From Azolla caroliniana (taxonomy: Eukaryota; Polypodiophyta), in NCBI GenBank assembly GCA_043228905.1, contig JBHGNT010000065.1, positions 62,001-126,000 on the forward strand: 64,000 nt of DNA, in the 5' to 3' direction. The position numbers and the translations under genes were made by a program. Under the pieces are notes generated by a model, which was not told the DNA's origin, did not search any database, and saw only the letters and a list, made by a program, of their open reading frames with translations. Below are positions 53,596-64,000 of this stretch, piece by piece (position 1 is the stretch's first letter; the number at the start of each line of letters is the position of its first letter).

Positions 53596-53868
53596 TTGAA
53601 CAAGCCGATAGATCACCGCCACCTAACCTATAGGTGGTTTGCGGGAATTGGCCCAGTTACCTCCTATAGAAATGCTTTGTTTGTTTGTCTTTTGGTAGGG
53701 ACAGTCATTACGCGTAGCTTCGTTGGACACAACGACTGGCAACGGTTGATTTCGGCCGGCAGCTTCGGGGAAAGGTTTGAACCCATGGCTATGGCAATCT
53801 ATTTTCTGGCTTCTTTTTTTCTAAAATAAATTCCGATTCGCTAGAGAGAGATCAATTGCTTGCTTGCT
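53596..53868. other. Spacer between atp1 and trnfM (copy C)
   Basis: A 77-codon frame (53596-53829) extends across the right edge of the shared core and has no recognised similarity. A GCTT array abuts trnfM at 53856-53872. Confidence 0.5.
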
Positions 53869-54558
53869 TGCGGGGTGGAGTAAATGGCCAACTCGTCAGG
53901 CTCATGACCTGAAGACTGCGGGTTCAAACCCTGCCCCCGCACTACATGTTGTCAACAGTAAAAAAGCAAATGAAGATTATTGTATAATAATCCATGCTTA
54001 AGAATGGGAAACTAACGTGACTATTCATATTGTCAATTCGTTATCATTCGTGTTGTCAATGAGACGGTGACATTCCAATGAAGCGGTTTTCATCATCATG
54101 AAGGCCTTCATGCATGCATGAAGAACCTGTTTGGTTTGATGAACATGCCGGTTCATCATGCTTGCTGTTTAAAATACTCGTTAGGTGGTTCCGCTTTTCT
54201 TTTGGGGAAGGCGTGCGTTTCAGGCTTGCAGGGAAAAGTGCCATTTCCGAGTTCAAAGATTGCTGCTTTAAAGTGGAAAGAAAAGTGCAAAGCATCTTCT
54301 TGCCAGTGATTCATCAAGATTGCCGCCGGCTCGGTTTAAAGTGAAAAGAAAAGTGCTGCTTTGCTTTGCTTTGCTGGATTCGCAGATTATGGCCAGAAGA
54401 TGATATTGCCTTCTTGCATGATCCTTCTGAATTTTACCAACGGAATTTCGAAATTCCAGCATTCAATTCTTTCCGCAATCTGAGCCGCATTAAAGATTAT
54501 CGTATAATAATCCATGAATATTCAGGCCTTCTTGAAAGTTCAAAAGAAGAACTTTGGT
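53808..54558. repeat. Triplicated core repeat, copy C (recombinant junction)
   Basis: Inverted relative to copies A and B. On one side its flank equals that of copy A (atp1), on the other that of copy B (trnV-trnS-trnL cluster). This is the signature of a recombination event through the core. Confidence 0.93.
53869..53941 (+). tRNA. trnfM-CAU: Initiator tRNA-fMet (CAU), copy C
   Basis: Third identical copy, downstream of atp1 exon 2 on the same strand. Confidence 0.94.
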
Positions 54559-54972
54559 AGCCATTTATATTACACTTTTTACCGCTTCTTCTTCTTCCGC
54601 AGTGCAGTTTTCTTGCGCTTCATGAAGAAAAGGTGCTGTTTGAAATTGTAGCTTGAATCTTATCGGAAAACTAACTCTAGGCCTTCTTGATGAACAGCTA
54701 TGGATAATACGGCGGAAGTTGCTTGCGGGGAAGAACCAAGGTGGTGGATGAACCCGCTGCTTCATCAGCGCGATGAAGACGATTAACGCTACTTATCGGC
54801 TACGGTAAAGTCAGACGGCCCGATGGGGGAGTTGGTAGCAGAAGCTAGACAATTGCGGCGCGGCCCAACAAGAAAAGAAGCGGATTGACGTGGCCGTAGA
54901 AAGAATGGATAAATTTCTATGTGACCTACAGAAAACAGAGCCGGCGAGACTCCGAAGTATCGCCGGCACTCC

Positions 54973-55045
54973 GGGTAATTAGCTCAGTTGGTAGAGCGCC
55001 TCGTTTACACCGAGGGAGTCAGCGGTTCGAGTCCGTTATTGCCCA
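54973..55045 (+). tRNA. trnV-UAC: tRNA-Val (UAC), copy C
   Basis: Inverted-repeat copy of the gene at 32485-32557, anticodon loop TTTACAC. Confidence 0.92.
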
Positions 55046-55263
55046 TGGTTGTAAACTTGGTTATTAGGACGCCTTAGTTCCTATCAATCTAAAATAGAAT
55101 GATCAATTACCACGCTTAACCTTTCTGGTCGGAGGGGCCAAAGAGGAGGCCCTGCGGTACAACCTATTTGTTTTCTGAAGGCGTTGCGTGCGATTTACAA
55201 AGACCTGAAAGCTTGGCACGCTTTCCCGTTGATTATTGATGGCTCGTGATCTTGTCGGGAAAG

Positions 55264-55350
55264 GGATGGATGTCTGAGCGGTTTAAAGAGTCGGTCTTGA
55301 AAACCGAAGTATTCGGAGAGATACCGGGGGTTCGAATCCCTCTCCATCCG
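55264..55350 (+). tRNA. trnS-UGA: tRNA-Ser (UGA), copy C
   Basis: Inverted-repeat copy of the gene at 32180-32266. Confidence 0.92.
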
Positions 55351-55496
55351 TGAGTATGGTCATAAGTTAGCATTCCCACTTTCCCATCACCCTAACTTGA
55401 TTTGGAAAGCATATAGGCATTCTATAAGCCTTCTATAAGAGCCTGAGAGGTTAAAAGGGATCGTCGTAAGCGGGCTCCATTGAGCAAGTCGCGCGT

Positions 55497-55528
<32 letters not shown>

Positions 55529-55655
55529 GGGAGAATCGAAAAATACGGGGTGGTGTTTCAGTTTCCTCTAATTGCTACGCCATCCGAGCCATTGGCGTTC
55601 TTAGCTCTATCCAGTTAGCAGTGAAAAAGGGTGGTTTCGAAATAAGAATCGATGT

Positions 55656-55741
55656 GCGGATATGATGGAATTGGTAGACATGCCAGGTTTAGGTTCTGGT
55701 GACCTTACTCAGTCGTGGGGGTTCAAATCCCTCTATCCGTA
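55656..55741 (+). tRNA. trnL-UAG: tRNA-Leu (UAG), copy C
   Basis: Inverted-repeat copy of the gene at 31789-31874. Confidence 0.92.
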
Positions 55742-55878
55742 GCAGTTGGAACCTCAGAGTTATGCAATCATTAGGCCTCTAGTGAGAAATCAAATGGGTT
55801 TCTTCTCTCCCTTCAATCACTAAGCAGTCCTCCGTCGCCTGGAGAGTGATCCTCGAACGTGTATACGAGCCATCGTAA

Positions 55879-56274
55879 TTACCCAATCACATATTTTAGG
55901 GCCCGAACCCGATCCAACGTACGTAGCCTCGAACCAATGAATCTGGTCACAAGAAACGAACGAAGCCCGAACCATACCTTCGAGACTGAACGACCCGAGG
56001 GGCTAACTGCCTGCCTGCAGAGACTGCACTTCCCAACTTTCTTTGGGAAAGGGACTGCCAAGAATCTGGTAAAAGAGTTCGAATGGTTCGGGGAACAATA
56101 GAAAGACGCTTTGGTTGCCATCGGACAACCTAAAGACCCGAACAGGGTTGATTTATATAGATCTGGTAATAGTGAAGATACTTTGTAGTTTGATATGAAG
56201 CAATCGTACACCGCCGTATAGAGTGGTAGGTCCTTATACACTCTCTTAAAATGGTTAACAACCAACGCAACCAA
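55879..56274 (-). pseudogene. rpo: Plasmid RNA polymerase remnant (copy C)
   Basis: Inverted-repeat copy of 31256-31651, same partial motif C text (YTAVYDCF). Confidence 0.5.
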
Positions 56275-56292
56275 AGCAGCTGCTTTTGGTGA

Positions 56293-56690
56293 ATGAAAGC
56301 AAAAGTAGCTTTAGATTCTATTCAAACTAGAATTCGTTTATTATTTAAAGATATGAGTTTGTTTGATCAAAGAAGAAAACAAGGTTTTCTTTGTATTAAT
56401 AATATTTTCATTTATACCGCAATTTTTCTGCTGTCATACAATAGCATTAGAAAATGAGATATTGAAATTGAAAAAAAAGTGTTATAATGTAAGTTTAATG
56501 GTAAAGGCCGTGGCTATTTTGTTTTTCGATTAATTCAGACTCAAGAAAATCTGAGTCTGGGTCAATCTCTGTTGATAAACAATCTGACGGTAAAGATTTT
56601 AATAATAATAATTTAGACTCTGGAAAAGAGGCAATCCCTATTAATAAACAATCTAACAATAAAGATTCTAAAATATCGTAAGTATTTCAA
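56293..56690 (+). pseudogene. AT-rich plasmid-like coding debris (copy C)
   Basis: Inverted-repeat copy of 30840-31237. It includes the 54-codon frame 56293-56457 (MKAKVALDSIQTRIRL) with a hydrophobic tail, and the Asn/Asp/Ser-rich frame to about 56680. Confidence 0.45.
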
Positions 56691-56797
56691 TCGTATATAC
56701 ATCGAAGGACGTTAAAATGTCTATTAGTTCTTTATCTTTCTTGAAGTGCGCAATAAACCTATCCTGCATGTTGGTTTGCCTTTTGTTGGTCAGCTTA

Positions 56798-57214
56798 TCA
56801 ATCAAAAAGGTCCAGCGAGTTATTATAGATTGATCTCTCGTCAACAAATTGTTCGATCATTTTTTGCAAGTATTCCTTCCTTCTCAAGAAATCCGCCGAA
56901 TTTGTTTGGCCCAATCCATCGCTTATCATTAATCTTTCCTTACCTCTCTTTTCTTCGGCTTCAAGCTTAACCTTTGCTTCTTCGAGCAATTGGCACACGC
57001 ACGGTTTGAACGTACAAATTCCTATTTGAATATATTTCTTATGAGATTTATCTAACGCTGACCGCCAGAACATTATTCTTGATAATAAAGTTAGAAGCAG
57101 GCAAAAGAAATTCTTCAACCTCTGCTTCGCTATCGCCGTCACTATAGGGCTCTTCGCAGTCCAGGTCATCAAGTTCCGCCACAGCGAAGGCCTGTAATCT
57201 GAGACATTGTACAC
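56798..57214 (-). CDS. Hypothetical 138-residue frame (copy C)
   Basis: Inverted-repeat copy of 30316-30732. Unrecognised charged protein. Confidence 0.4.
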   Translation of the reverse strand: MYNVSDYRPSLWRNLMTWTAKSPIVTAIAKQRLKNFFCLLLTLLSRIMFWRSALDKSHKKYIQIGICTFKPCVCQLLEEAKVKLEAEEKRGKERLMISDGLGQTNSADFLRRKEYLQKMIEQFVDERSIYNNSLDLFD

Positions 57215-57720
57215 AGGATCGATGGAGTCGAGCTAGCCGCTTCATCGTTGAGATTAACCTTGAAAGGGCACGCACGGTTTGTTGTTTGCAGAGTATTCTC
57301 CAGGAGCAACGGTGAATAAACTCTCTGGAAACGAATCTTCATTGTTGTTAGGTGTCTTTTTCCAATGACTTAACAATGCCGGCAAAGACTTACTCCGTTG
57401 TTTTTTAACAAGTTAGACAGGGAGGGTATAGTGCTTTTTGTGCTGCTTTTGTGCCCCCATGTCCGAGGGGCGGGCTCAGATGCCCCCAATTATCAGTAGG
57501 GAAGGGAGTGCGAACTTTCTTCATTAAATTCACGTAGCACCAAATTCACACCAGAATCGAATTCTCGCTTTCTTTTTTTTTGGCAGGTCTCATTGTCAAT
57601 ATTAGAATCATTAAGCATTCGAACGATGGATTACCAATTACTCGATTCTGCGATGTAGGGTGTGTGCTGCTAAAGTGTCTAACAGCTCTTGACCCCAGCT
57701 CATTACATGTTTTCAATGGT

Positions 57721-58170
57721 TCACCGCCACCTATAATGCGCGAAACTTCTATTGGCCTCTGCCGGTTTATGAAGATCATCCCTTCTTTTACGAACATTTC
57801 CCTTTCTTTGATAAGCATCCGGTATCTCAGCAGATGAACATTAATCCAAGCTCTGGCTATTTCTGCTCATAGTACGTCATTTGACAGCTGCTTCCATGAT
57901 CCGACGAAAAGCTAAGGTTTCTTAACGTTCTTTGGCAATAATCTTGAGTACATTACGAGTAGTCCCTGCGATTCTCACTTTCTTGATTTCGCGAGTAGGC
58001 TTGACATTCTCTATGGCGTTAGCCAGGAGTGTGATAACATGAACATCGGGTTCAGTTCAGGAAAGACGAGAAGAAGTTTAGGAAACAATAACACGAGATT
58101 TTGTTCTTTTACCATCAATCATACAAAAGTGGACTAATTTCTTGATTAATCTTTTTTGTTTATTATCCAC
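57721..58170 (-). CDS. rps7: Ribosomal protein S7 (copy C)
   Basis: Inverted-repeat copy of 29360-29809 with the same five editing-dependent stops and the same uncertain GTG start. Confidence 0.85.
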
Positions 58171-58409
58171 TCCCCAGATGTAGCTTAATCTCTCCGAGCA
58201 GCTGTATGTGCTTCCTTCACGGCCTCCCTTGGGTCTGGGTGACAAAAGCCCTGCTAGATGGGCGCAGAAATATTTGCAATGGGATCGAAGCGGATGGCTT
58301 TCCGTTCCAAAAGTTTCCGCCGGTCATTCTGAAAGTCTTCCCGAAAAATTAAACCGGTCTGAAGGCGATGAGCGAGAAAAGCAACCATTCCCTGATTTGA
58401 CCTTTTTAT

Positions 58410-58790
58410 TCGTATCGAATTCTTAGGTTTCTCTGTACCATGTTTTAGTCTGCCTCATCTTCAATCCGGGATTCCCTACGAATCTTTAACTCCTCGAATA
58501 CGATGATAATTCACACCTAACGAATCTTTCACTCTACCTCCTCTAGCCGTAACCGCAGGATGCTCCTATGAATTATAACCCTCGCCAAAGATGTGAGCAA
58601 TGATATTCCTTCAATTGCTTGAACGTGCCTTGGCTATCTTGCATAAAGCCAGATTAGGTTTTTTTAGTGTTCTTGTCGAAACACGCGGGCGTACCCCAAA
58701 CTTTTAGAGACATTAATTCGAAGCTCAAGTACATGTTTTGTGACGTTTTGCCCTTCTACAATGACGAAGCAATTAATTTATGGTAGGCGT
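58410..58790 (-). CDS. rps12: Ribosomal protein S12 (copy C)
   Basis: Inverted-repeat copy of 28740-29120. ACG start and CGA stop as in copy B, upstream of rps7 on the same strand. Confidence 0.9.
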
Positions 58791-59249
58791 ATTTCGCAAT
58801 CTGTGTTTTTCCTTCTGCGTGCGGCCCCGAAAAGCGTTCATCATGCATCCGCCCGCTTGACACAGCACTCACCCCTTGACATAACCGAACGATTACCTTT
58901 CGGTTGGCGGTAAATCGTTTAGGTCAAGCAACCTGGACTCGCCACTACCGTACCTAGGGCCGTCCATTGCGATTATGCCGAGGGCGTCTGCCGTAAGCCT
59001 AGCAAAAGAAGAAGATATTGTTGTGATCTGGGAGGCGCGCGCCGTAGTAGCTGGGGTATCGGTTCTTTCCTCCTTTTATTTTCCCGGTCGGTGCTCTCAC
59101 CCTCGAAGAAGCATCGATCGGACGATCGCAAGGCGGCATTCTGTTTACGAAATTTCCATCGGCGGGCGTGCGTGAGAGGGGTCTGGACGCCGTTTTCTTC
59201 CGACCAGAACCCCATTAATTATGACGTTCAACATCACAGTATGCTCAAT

Positions 59250-59508
59250 TCATTGAGGTAGCCAGTCAAAGGCTACTGGAACGCCGAATACAGAAACTAC
59301 CCGAGCTAATGATAAAGGCGGGAAGACTTTCCGTCCAAGTCTCATTGGTTAATCATAACAATGTCATAGAAATGCTGCGCAAACCCATATATATACGAAC
59401 GGAAAGAAAATAACCTTTGTGCCAAACCAGATTGAGCCCGGAATTCCCTGGAAACTAGGAAGATCTAAAATGGATGGCCAACCTCCCGGGAAAGGCGGTG
59501 TACATAGA
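59250..59508 (-). CDS. nad1: NADH dehydrogenase subunit 1, exon 4 (copy C)
   Basis: Inverted-repeat copy of 28022-28280, encoding the ND1 C-terminus up to FDWLPQ. Confidence 0.9.
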
Positions 59509-60969
59509 CTAGGAGAGTGAGGGCGCGGCTCTGTGGCCCTTAGCCCAATAGGTGTATCCACACCCTTCTCAAAGAACCGTACGTGACACTCTCGCGTCAT
59601 ACGGCTCCGTCCCGGGAATATTGAGTTTCCTCTTCTCCAACCAATGCAACGTTTAGGTCTTCGAATCCGATCTCTCTCTCGCATGGATGTCTCGGTGGTG
59701 GTTGGCACAGCAGCAGCAGAGTGGGATCGACTTACAGTTCAGGCTGGCCTACAAGGCGGTTCATCAAACCCGCCAACCCCTTTTTCATCATGAAGGCCTT
59801 CATGATGAACCGGTTCATCGGCTTAGAGCCCGCATAGACGGAGAAAAATCTCTAAAGTGAGTGAGTCCCCAGGAGAACAATGAGAGGTAGGTGGTCAAAG
59901 GCCGAGCGAGAAAGTTCCTGCCTGCCTGCCTGCCTGCCTGCCGGGGGGAGAGATTGAAGCCACTCAACCTACAGAAAGGGCAGCTGAAAACAACCAACCG
60001 GGTTTGTGCTTGCTGCTGATAAGCACACTTTCTTTAGGTTTTAACCCAGCAGAGAGAATGCGATAGCATTAAAGTGGGTTGGCTACCAGACCAGGGTACT
60101 CCTCCCTCCTCTAACTTGGAATTGATAGCGGAGCGTTAGTAGGGAGCTGTGAGATACGGTGCTTTACCTTCTGACTCCGAGAACGAATTTTTGGAAATAA
60201 ACAGTACCATCACTTCTCCCGCGGGCTCGAGCAAGGCGCCTGACAAGAGGCGCAGCGAGTCTTTCTCCGACCATTCCAAAAAGATCCCCTTTAACGTAAC
60301 GTAACGAACAAGTTTTCAGCAGAAATCCCTCTTCGCTGGGGGTTAAGTCGCCTGGTTCAGACTCAATTTGCTCATGGGACGCCAGTAGCAAGCAAGCAAG
60401 CAAGCAGTCTCTCGTCCGCAACAGGAGTACATGGGGCTGCCGTTGTCTCGGTGATTCTGTTTTGCTAGCCTTTCAGACTAGTGTCTACCACTGTTGTTGG
60501 TGAGTCTTCTCTCCCAGGACCAGAATGATTACCCCTGTCCAATGAGTTTACATTCATCCCTGGATGTCGGGTACTGTTTCCTTCCCCGCCATCTTTGTAG
60601 CCGTCACCTGTAATCCGTGCAAGTGTGTCCGCACCCCCTGGAGGAAACGAGAAGGGATTTCTCGGAGCAACCCTCCCTGGTTCCAGACCTAAGAGCGCAC
60701 TTTCCCATATGAGCATTCGATAGTATAGGTCTGGGGAAGAGTTGCGGGATAACCACCTGAGATATCCTCCTAATCTTAGATAGGTCGTCCGACGGGTTCG
60801 CGGTTCATTGCTGTGCTTACACACCAGGCTACCCCTCTTCGAAAGCTTCGCGGGACCTACTAGTCTTCAGATCGTCGCCCGGAGGAGTTTACTGCACAAA
60901 GCCCTTGAGGGGACGCTGGCTCCTGCAGGGAGCGGAAGCCCAACGAATGTCGGATGCAAGGCTCCGCAC
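59509..60969 (-). other. Group II intron nad1i728 (copy C)
   Basis: Inverted-repeat copy of 26561-28021, without a recognised maturase. Confidence 0.78.
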
Positions 60970-61303
60970 CTCATTAAGATCGTATTAGCATATTCTCCCG
61001 AAAGAGAGGGAGCAAATCCCATTAAAAGATATTCCGCATTATAGCCCACGACTGATTCAACTTCTACTTCTAGTAGATCAGACGGAGCTCGATTAGTTTC
61101 TACTGAGCGAAAGATAGAAAACAGAATCAATACGGAGAACAAGAGAATGCGAAACCATATCTGCTCTTACGCTATGACAATCTCACTAAAATTACAAAAA
61201 CCTACACAAATTAGTGCAGTAATGATAATAGGACCAATAGATACTTCGTACAAAACCATTTAGACGGCAAATCATGATACTCCTGAAAAAGCATATTTGG
61301 AAT
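60970..61303 (-). CDS. nad1: NADH dehydrogenase subunit 1, exon 3 (copy C)
   Basis: Inverted-repeat copy of 26227-26560 with the ETNRAPSDL motif and three editing-dependent stops. Confidence 0.92.
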
Positions 61304-62819
61304 AAGGAGTGAAGCTGCTTTTCCACCAATCAACAGGATCAGTGTACGCTGAGTCCTCTCCGAACCATACGAGCACGTCGCCGCGCATACGGCTCTCTAC
61401 CCCAACAACTTGCTTTAGATCGCCCGGGAAACCCGCCCGTCGATGTTCCTTCCGTAGAGGCACATTGACACGTGGTTGGCGGGGAGGGCAAAGCCGTACG
61501 TGATAGTCTACCACCATCTGGCTTTCTTTTTCACTCCGAGAGGTCCGACGTAGTTGCAGGGGTTCGTCGTCTCCTGCTTCTCTGTCGTCCTCTTTAGTTT
61601 AGCGGAGTGGAAAATTCTGACTCAGCGCCTTCATGATGAACCGGCGCGCGCGCGCGCCTTCATGCATGATGATGAAAACCGCTTCTTTTCTTTTCTTTTC
61701 TTTTCTTCGGCCGCCATAAAGCAATGCTTTATAATACCTCGCTCCGTACCCTTCCGTCCCGTTTGGGCTTGGTTCTGGCCCCCCTCGAGTACGCCCGTTC
61801 TTGGCGGTCGTCCTCGTGGTTCGTTCCCAGCAGGCAGGACTCGAGAGGAGCGGGCCGGACGTCATAAATCCAGGTCCTGCGGTCTAGCCTTAGCCCTCGG
61901 TAAGCAGATCGATCGCTTCGTGTTCTCTCTCTGAATTTTGTGGTATGTCCTGTTCTTTTAGTTAAAACTGCTTGCTGGAGATCCACCAAACGACGATCAA
62001 TTCTATTCCGCATTGAGTCAGGTTTCGGGGATTCGAGTTTGCAGATTGCGTTGAGTAGAATCTGCCGAAGCTAGGCAGACATCCAGACTCCTTTCCTGCT
62101 GCTAGAAGAAAACAACGTGGAAAAAGAAATAAAGACTTTCCTCTTCCCTGAAAACTAGCGTCTTCCCCGTGCGTGCGTGAGGGGCCCCTTTCGGGGCGGG
62201 TACTATGAGTCCTCTGACTACCTGCCAGAACAAAATCTGGCTGGGTTTCGCCGGTATCACCTACGGCTCTCATCCCAGATGTCCTGGAATGCAGTAAATC
62301 GGGATGTCGTTCAGTCTCTTGTCCCCAAGAGGATGGGTAATGTGCCTTCATGCAATGGTTGCTCCAATCCGATCTGGCCGGCAAGCAATCCCAGCTGGCA
62401 GAAAACAAGACAGCGTACAGTCGTTCGCTCGGCACAGAGGTACAAGGATAACTGTAGGTCGTTGGCTACCCAAGGAGACTTCAATTCGCTAGGACGGCAC
62501 CTCATCCTGATCCACAAGGTTGGTTCTTCCACATGGTGTTGTTAGGTACTCCCTGGGAAGACAGGATCGACCTTCAACCATGCTTTTACGGCATGCTCTT
62601 CCTTTCTTCCTGAACTTCTTTGAACGTATCCCTATCCCCTTTTAGCCTCCTACACAAGAACCCCCCCTACCCTTCAAATCGCGAGTCAAGCCTATTACTA
62701 GTTCTGTCGAAGAGCCCTACACCCTGTATAGAGCAGATCATTCCACACTACAAACAATTTGACCACATGGGCGGGCCGGGCTGGCTGCTTTAGTACCACA
62801 GGTGACTGAACGGCCGCCC
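61304..62819 (-). other. Group II intron nad1i394 (copy C)
   Basis: Inverted-repeat copy of 24711-26226, including both domain V-like hairpins (about 61357-61396 and 61491-61526). Confidence 0.7.
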
Positions 62820-62955
62820 TACTAGACCGACCCACTGTAATAATCCCATAAACCCCTGGAGAAGATATAGCAAATAGATAGAATGTACCTACATTTGGAT
62901 CCGACAATACCATACCATAATCAGAAAGTGTAACAGCCCGAGCAACCAAACTTAA
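62820..62955 (-). CDS. nad1: NADH dehydrogenase subunit 1, exon 2 (copy C)
   Basis: Inverted-repeat copy of 24575-24710. As in copy B, no exon 1 is recognised upstream (to the right) within the window. Confidence 0.92.
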
Positions 62956-63033
62956 ATAGGGGTCAGTCAATGCTGCCCTCCAAACCGTACGTGGCAATCT
63001 TTTGTCATACAGCTCTCACTCGGAACACCTTAA

Positions 63034-63070
<37 letters not shown>

Positions 63071-63764
63071 GAGAGTATTGCCGTCCCTTCCGTTTCGAAG
63101 AATTGTTCCTTATTCTCAACGCCGGCCGGCCGCATACGTACTGGCCGCGTTGAACTAAGGTTTGTTCTGACTAGTTGCCTTCGCGGCTCGGCCAGGTTTC
63201 TGGCATTCCTCCCTCGCTACTATGCGACCTCTGAGACCGCGCATCGTTTACTAGACAATGCGAAGCGGTTACTTCCCGTGGTTGCTCTCTTTTCGTGTCT
63301 TTGCCTTTCGAGGACGGAGTAAGCGCTACGCACTTCCCTGCTTCGCCCCGTCAGAGCACCCAATGGTTACAGGTCTTTGCGCACCTGCTCGATTGTTTAA
63401 GTCAGTTCCTATGCTGGAATTACTTGTGGCTGGCTGTCCGGCAACCTTGACCGCTTCATGTGGAAGTCAAGGCTTTCGCCCAAACTGGGCCCTGGATTAC
63501 TCCGCCACACACATACTGACGTATTCTGTTCGGGATACGTAGCCCTTACTCAGGCAGTAGGTACGTACCAAGTGAGTCAATCTAACCTTTCTCGCATCAG
63601 CTGAGAGACACCACCGAGGAGGGCTAAGCCGTCCTTCCTTCGGGGACCGGGGAAACCGCTTTGCCCGGCTTCGCCCCTTTCCGACTAACTGCTCGCGAAC
63701 TCGATGGATTATTAGCCCAAGATGTTGTATTGGCCCGCCGTATATACTTCCAAGTCAAACATCT

Positions 63765-64000
63765 ATGTTGGTTGTAGAAGGGTATTCTTCCGGAAAGAAA
63801 ACGAGCCTCGCACGGCGCACCGTAGATGTAATTACCAGAACCATTACAGAAAGAAAGAAATTAGCACTTGGAGGTGGAATAGGTTCTTTTAAAATTGATT
63901 TCAAACCATCCGCTAAGAGTTATAACAACCCAGATGATCCCACCACATTAAGACCCTTTCAACGTTACATGGAAGCCATGACTTTACGTTCGACTGACAC
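63765..64000 (+). CDS. Hypothetical 120-residue protein, truncated by window end
   Basis: Inverted-repeat copy of the frame at 23403-23765. The first 78 codons are visible. A preceding frame at 63690-63760 (TARELDGLLAQDVVLARRIYF) is probably part of the same original gene, offset by a frameshift. Confidence 0.45.
   Translation, partial: MLVVEGYSSGKKTSLARRTVDVITRTITERKKLALGGGIGSFKIDFKPSAKSYNNPDDPTTLRPFQRYMEAMTLRSTD

Larger units (their letters stand above)
53808..64000. repeat. Large inverted repeat 3, right arm (continues past the window)
   Basis: The reverse complement of 23530-33722. All features of that arm recur here on the opposite strand. Confidence 0.95.

Overview
This window looks like part of a land-plant mitochondrial genome, most probably a fern or another non-seed vascular plant. 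It carries mitochondrial rns and rrn5, part of rnl, about 17 tRNA types, and the genes cob, nad1, nad3, nad4L, nad9, atp1, atp6, rps2, rps7 and rps12. Almost every protein gene needs RNA editing in both directions. Genomic TAA/TAG/TGA codons sit where conserved Gln/Arg residues are expected (U-to-C), ACG stands at start positions and CGA at stop positions (C-to-U). Heavy reverse editing together with a full tRNA set, rps2 and rps7 argues against seed plants and liverworts. The species is not identified, and lycophyte or hornwort cannot be fully excluded.

Layout. 1-4.2 kb: an inverted-repeat arm with trnR-UCG, then trnR-UCU, a nad9 fragment, rps2 and trnG-UCC. 4.8-9.9 kb, minus strand: rns, the 5' part only of rnl, and rrn5. 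10-14.5 kb: trnfM, atp1 exon 2 and the second arm of the first inverted repeat. 15-18.6 kb: trnW, trnQ, trnI-CAU, trnA and an atp6 fragment. 20.9-23 kb: atp6 and a plastid-derived atpB/trnM segment. 23.5-33.7 kb: one arm of a large inverted repeat with nad1 exons 2-4, rps12, rps7, plasmid RNA-polymerase debris, trnL, trnS-UGA, trnV and trnfM. 34-35.7 kb: trnS-GCU, nad9, trnS-GGA. 39-40.4 kb: a second trnR-UCU and nad4L. 44.5-50.2 kb: debris of a linear mitochondrial plasmid (B-family DNA polymerase plus unknown ORFs). 50.2-54.5 kb: cob, nad3 and a second atp1 exon 2. 53.8-64 kb: the second arm of the large inverted repeat, running off the window.

Architecture. Three long repeat families overlap: an inverted pair of at least 1,992 bp, an inverted pair of about 2.6 kb, and an inverted pair of at least 10.19 kb. 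They meet in a 0.75-kb core around trnfM that is present three times. The copy at 53.8-54.55 kb joins the right flank of one core copy to the left flank of another, as expected of repeat recombination. A 986-bp direct repeat duplicates trnR-UCU. Superimposed are dozens of short tandem arrays, mostly AAGC/GCTT, scattered through spacers, introns, a plastid insert and the rRNA region.

Most of the window is non-coding or unrecognised. Long stretches at 3.1-4.1, 16.4-17.8, 18.6-20.9, 35.7-39.0 and 40.5-44.5 kb hold no gene I can name.
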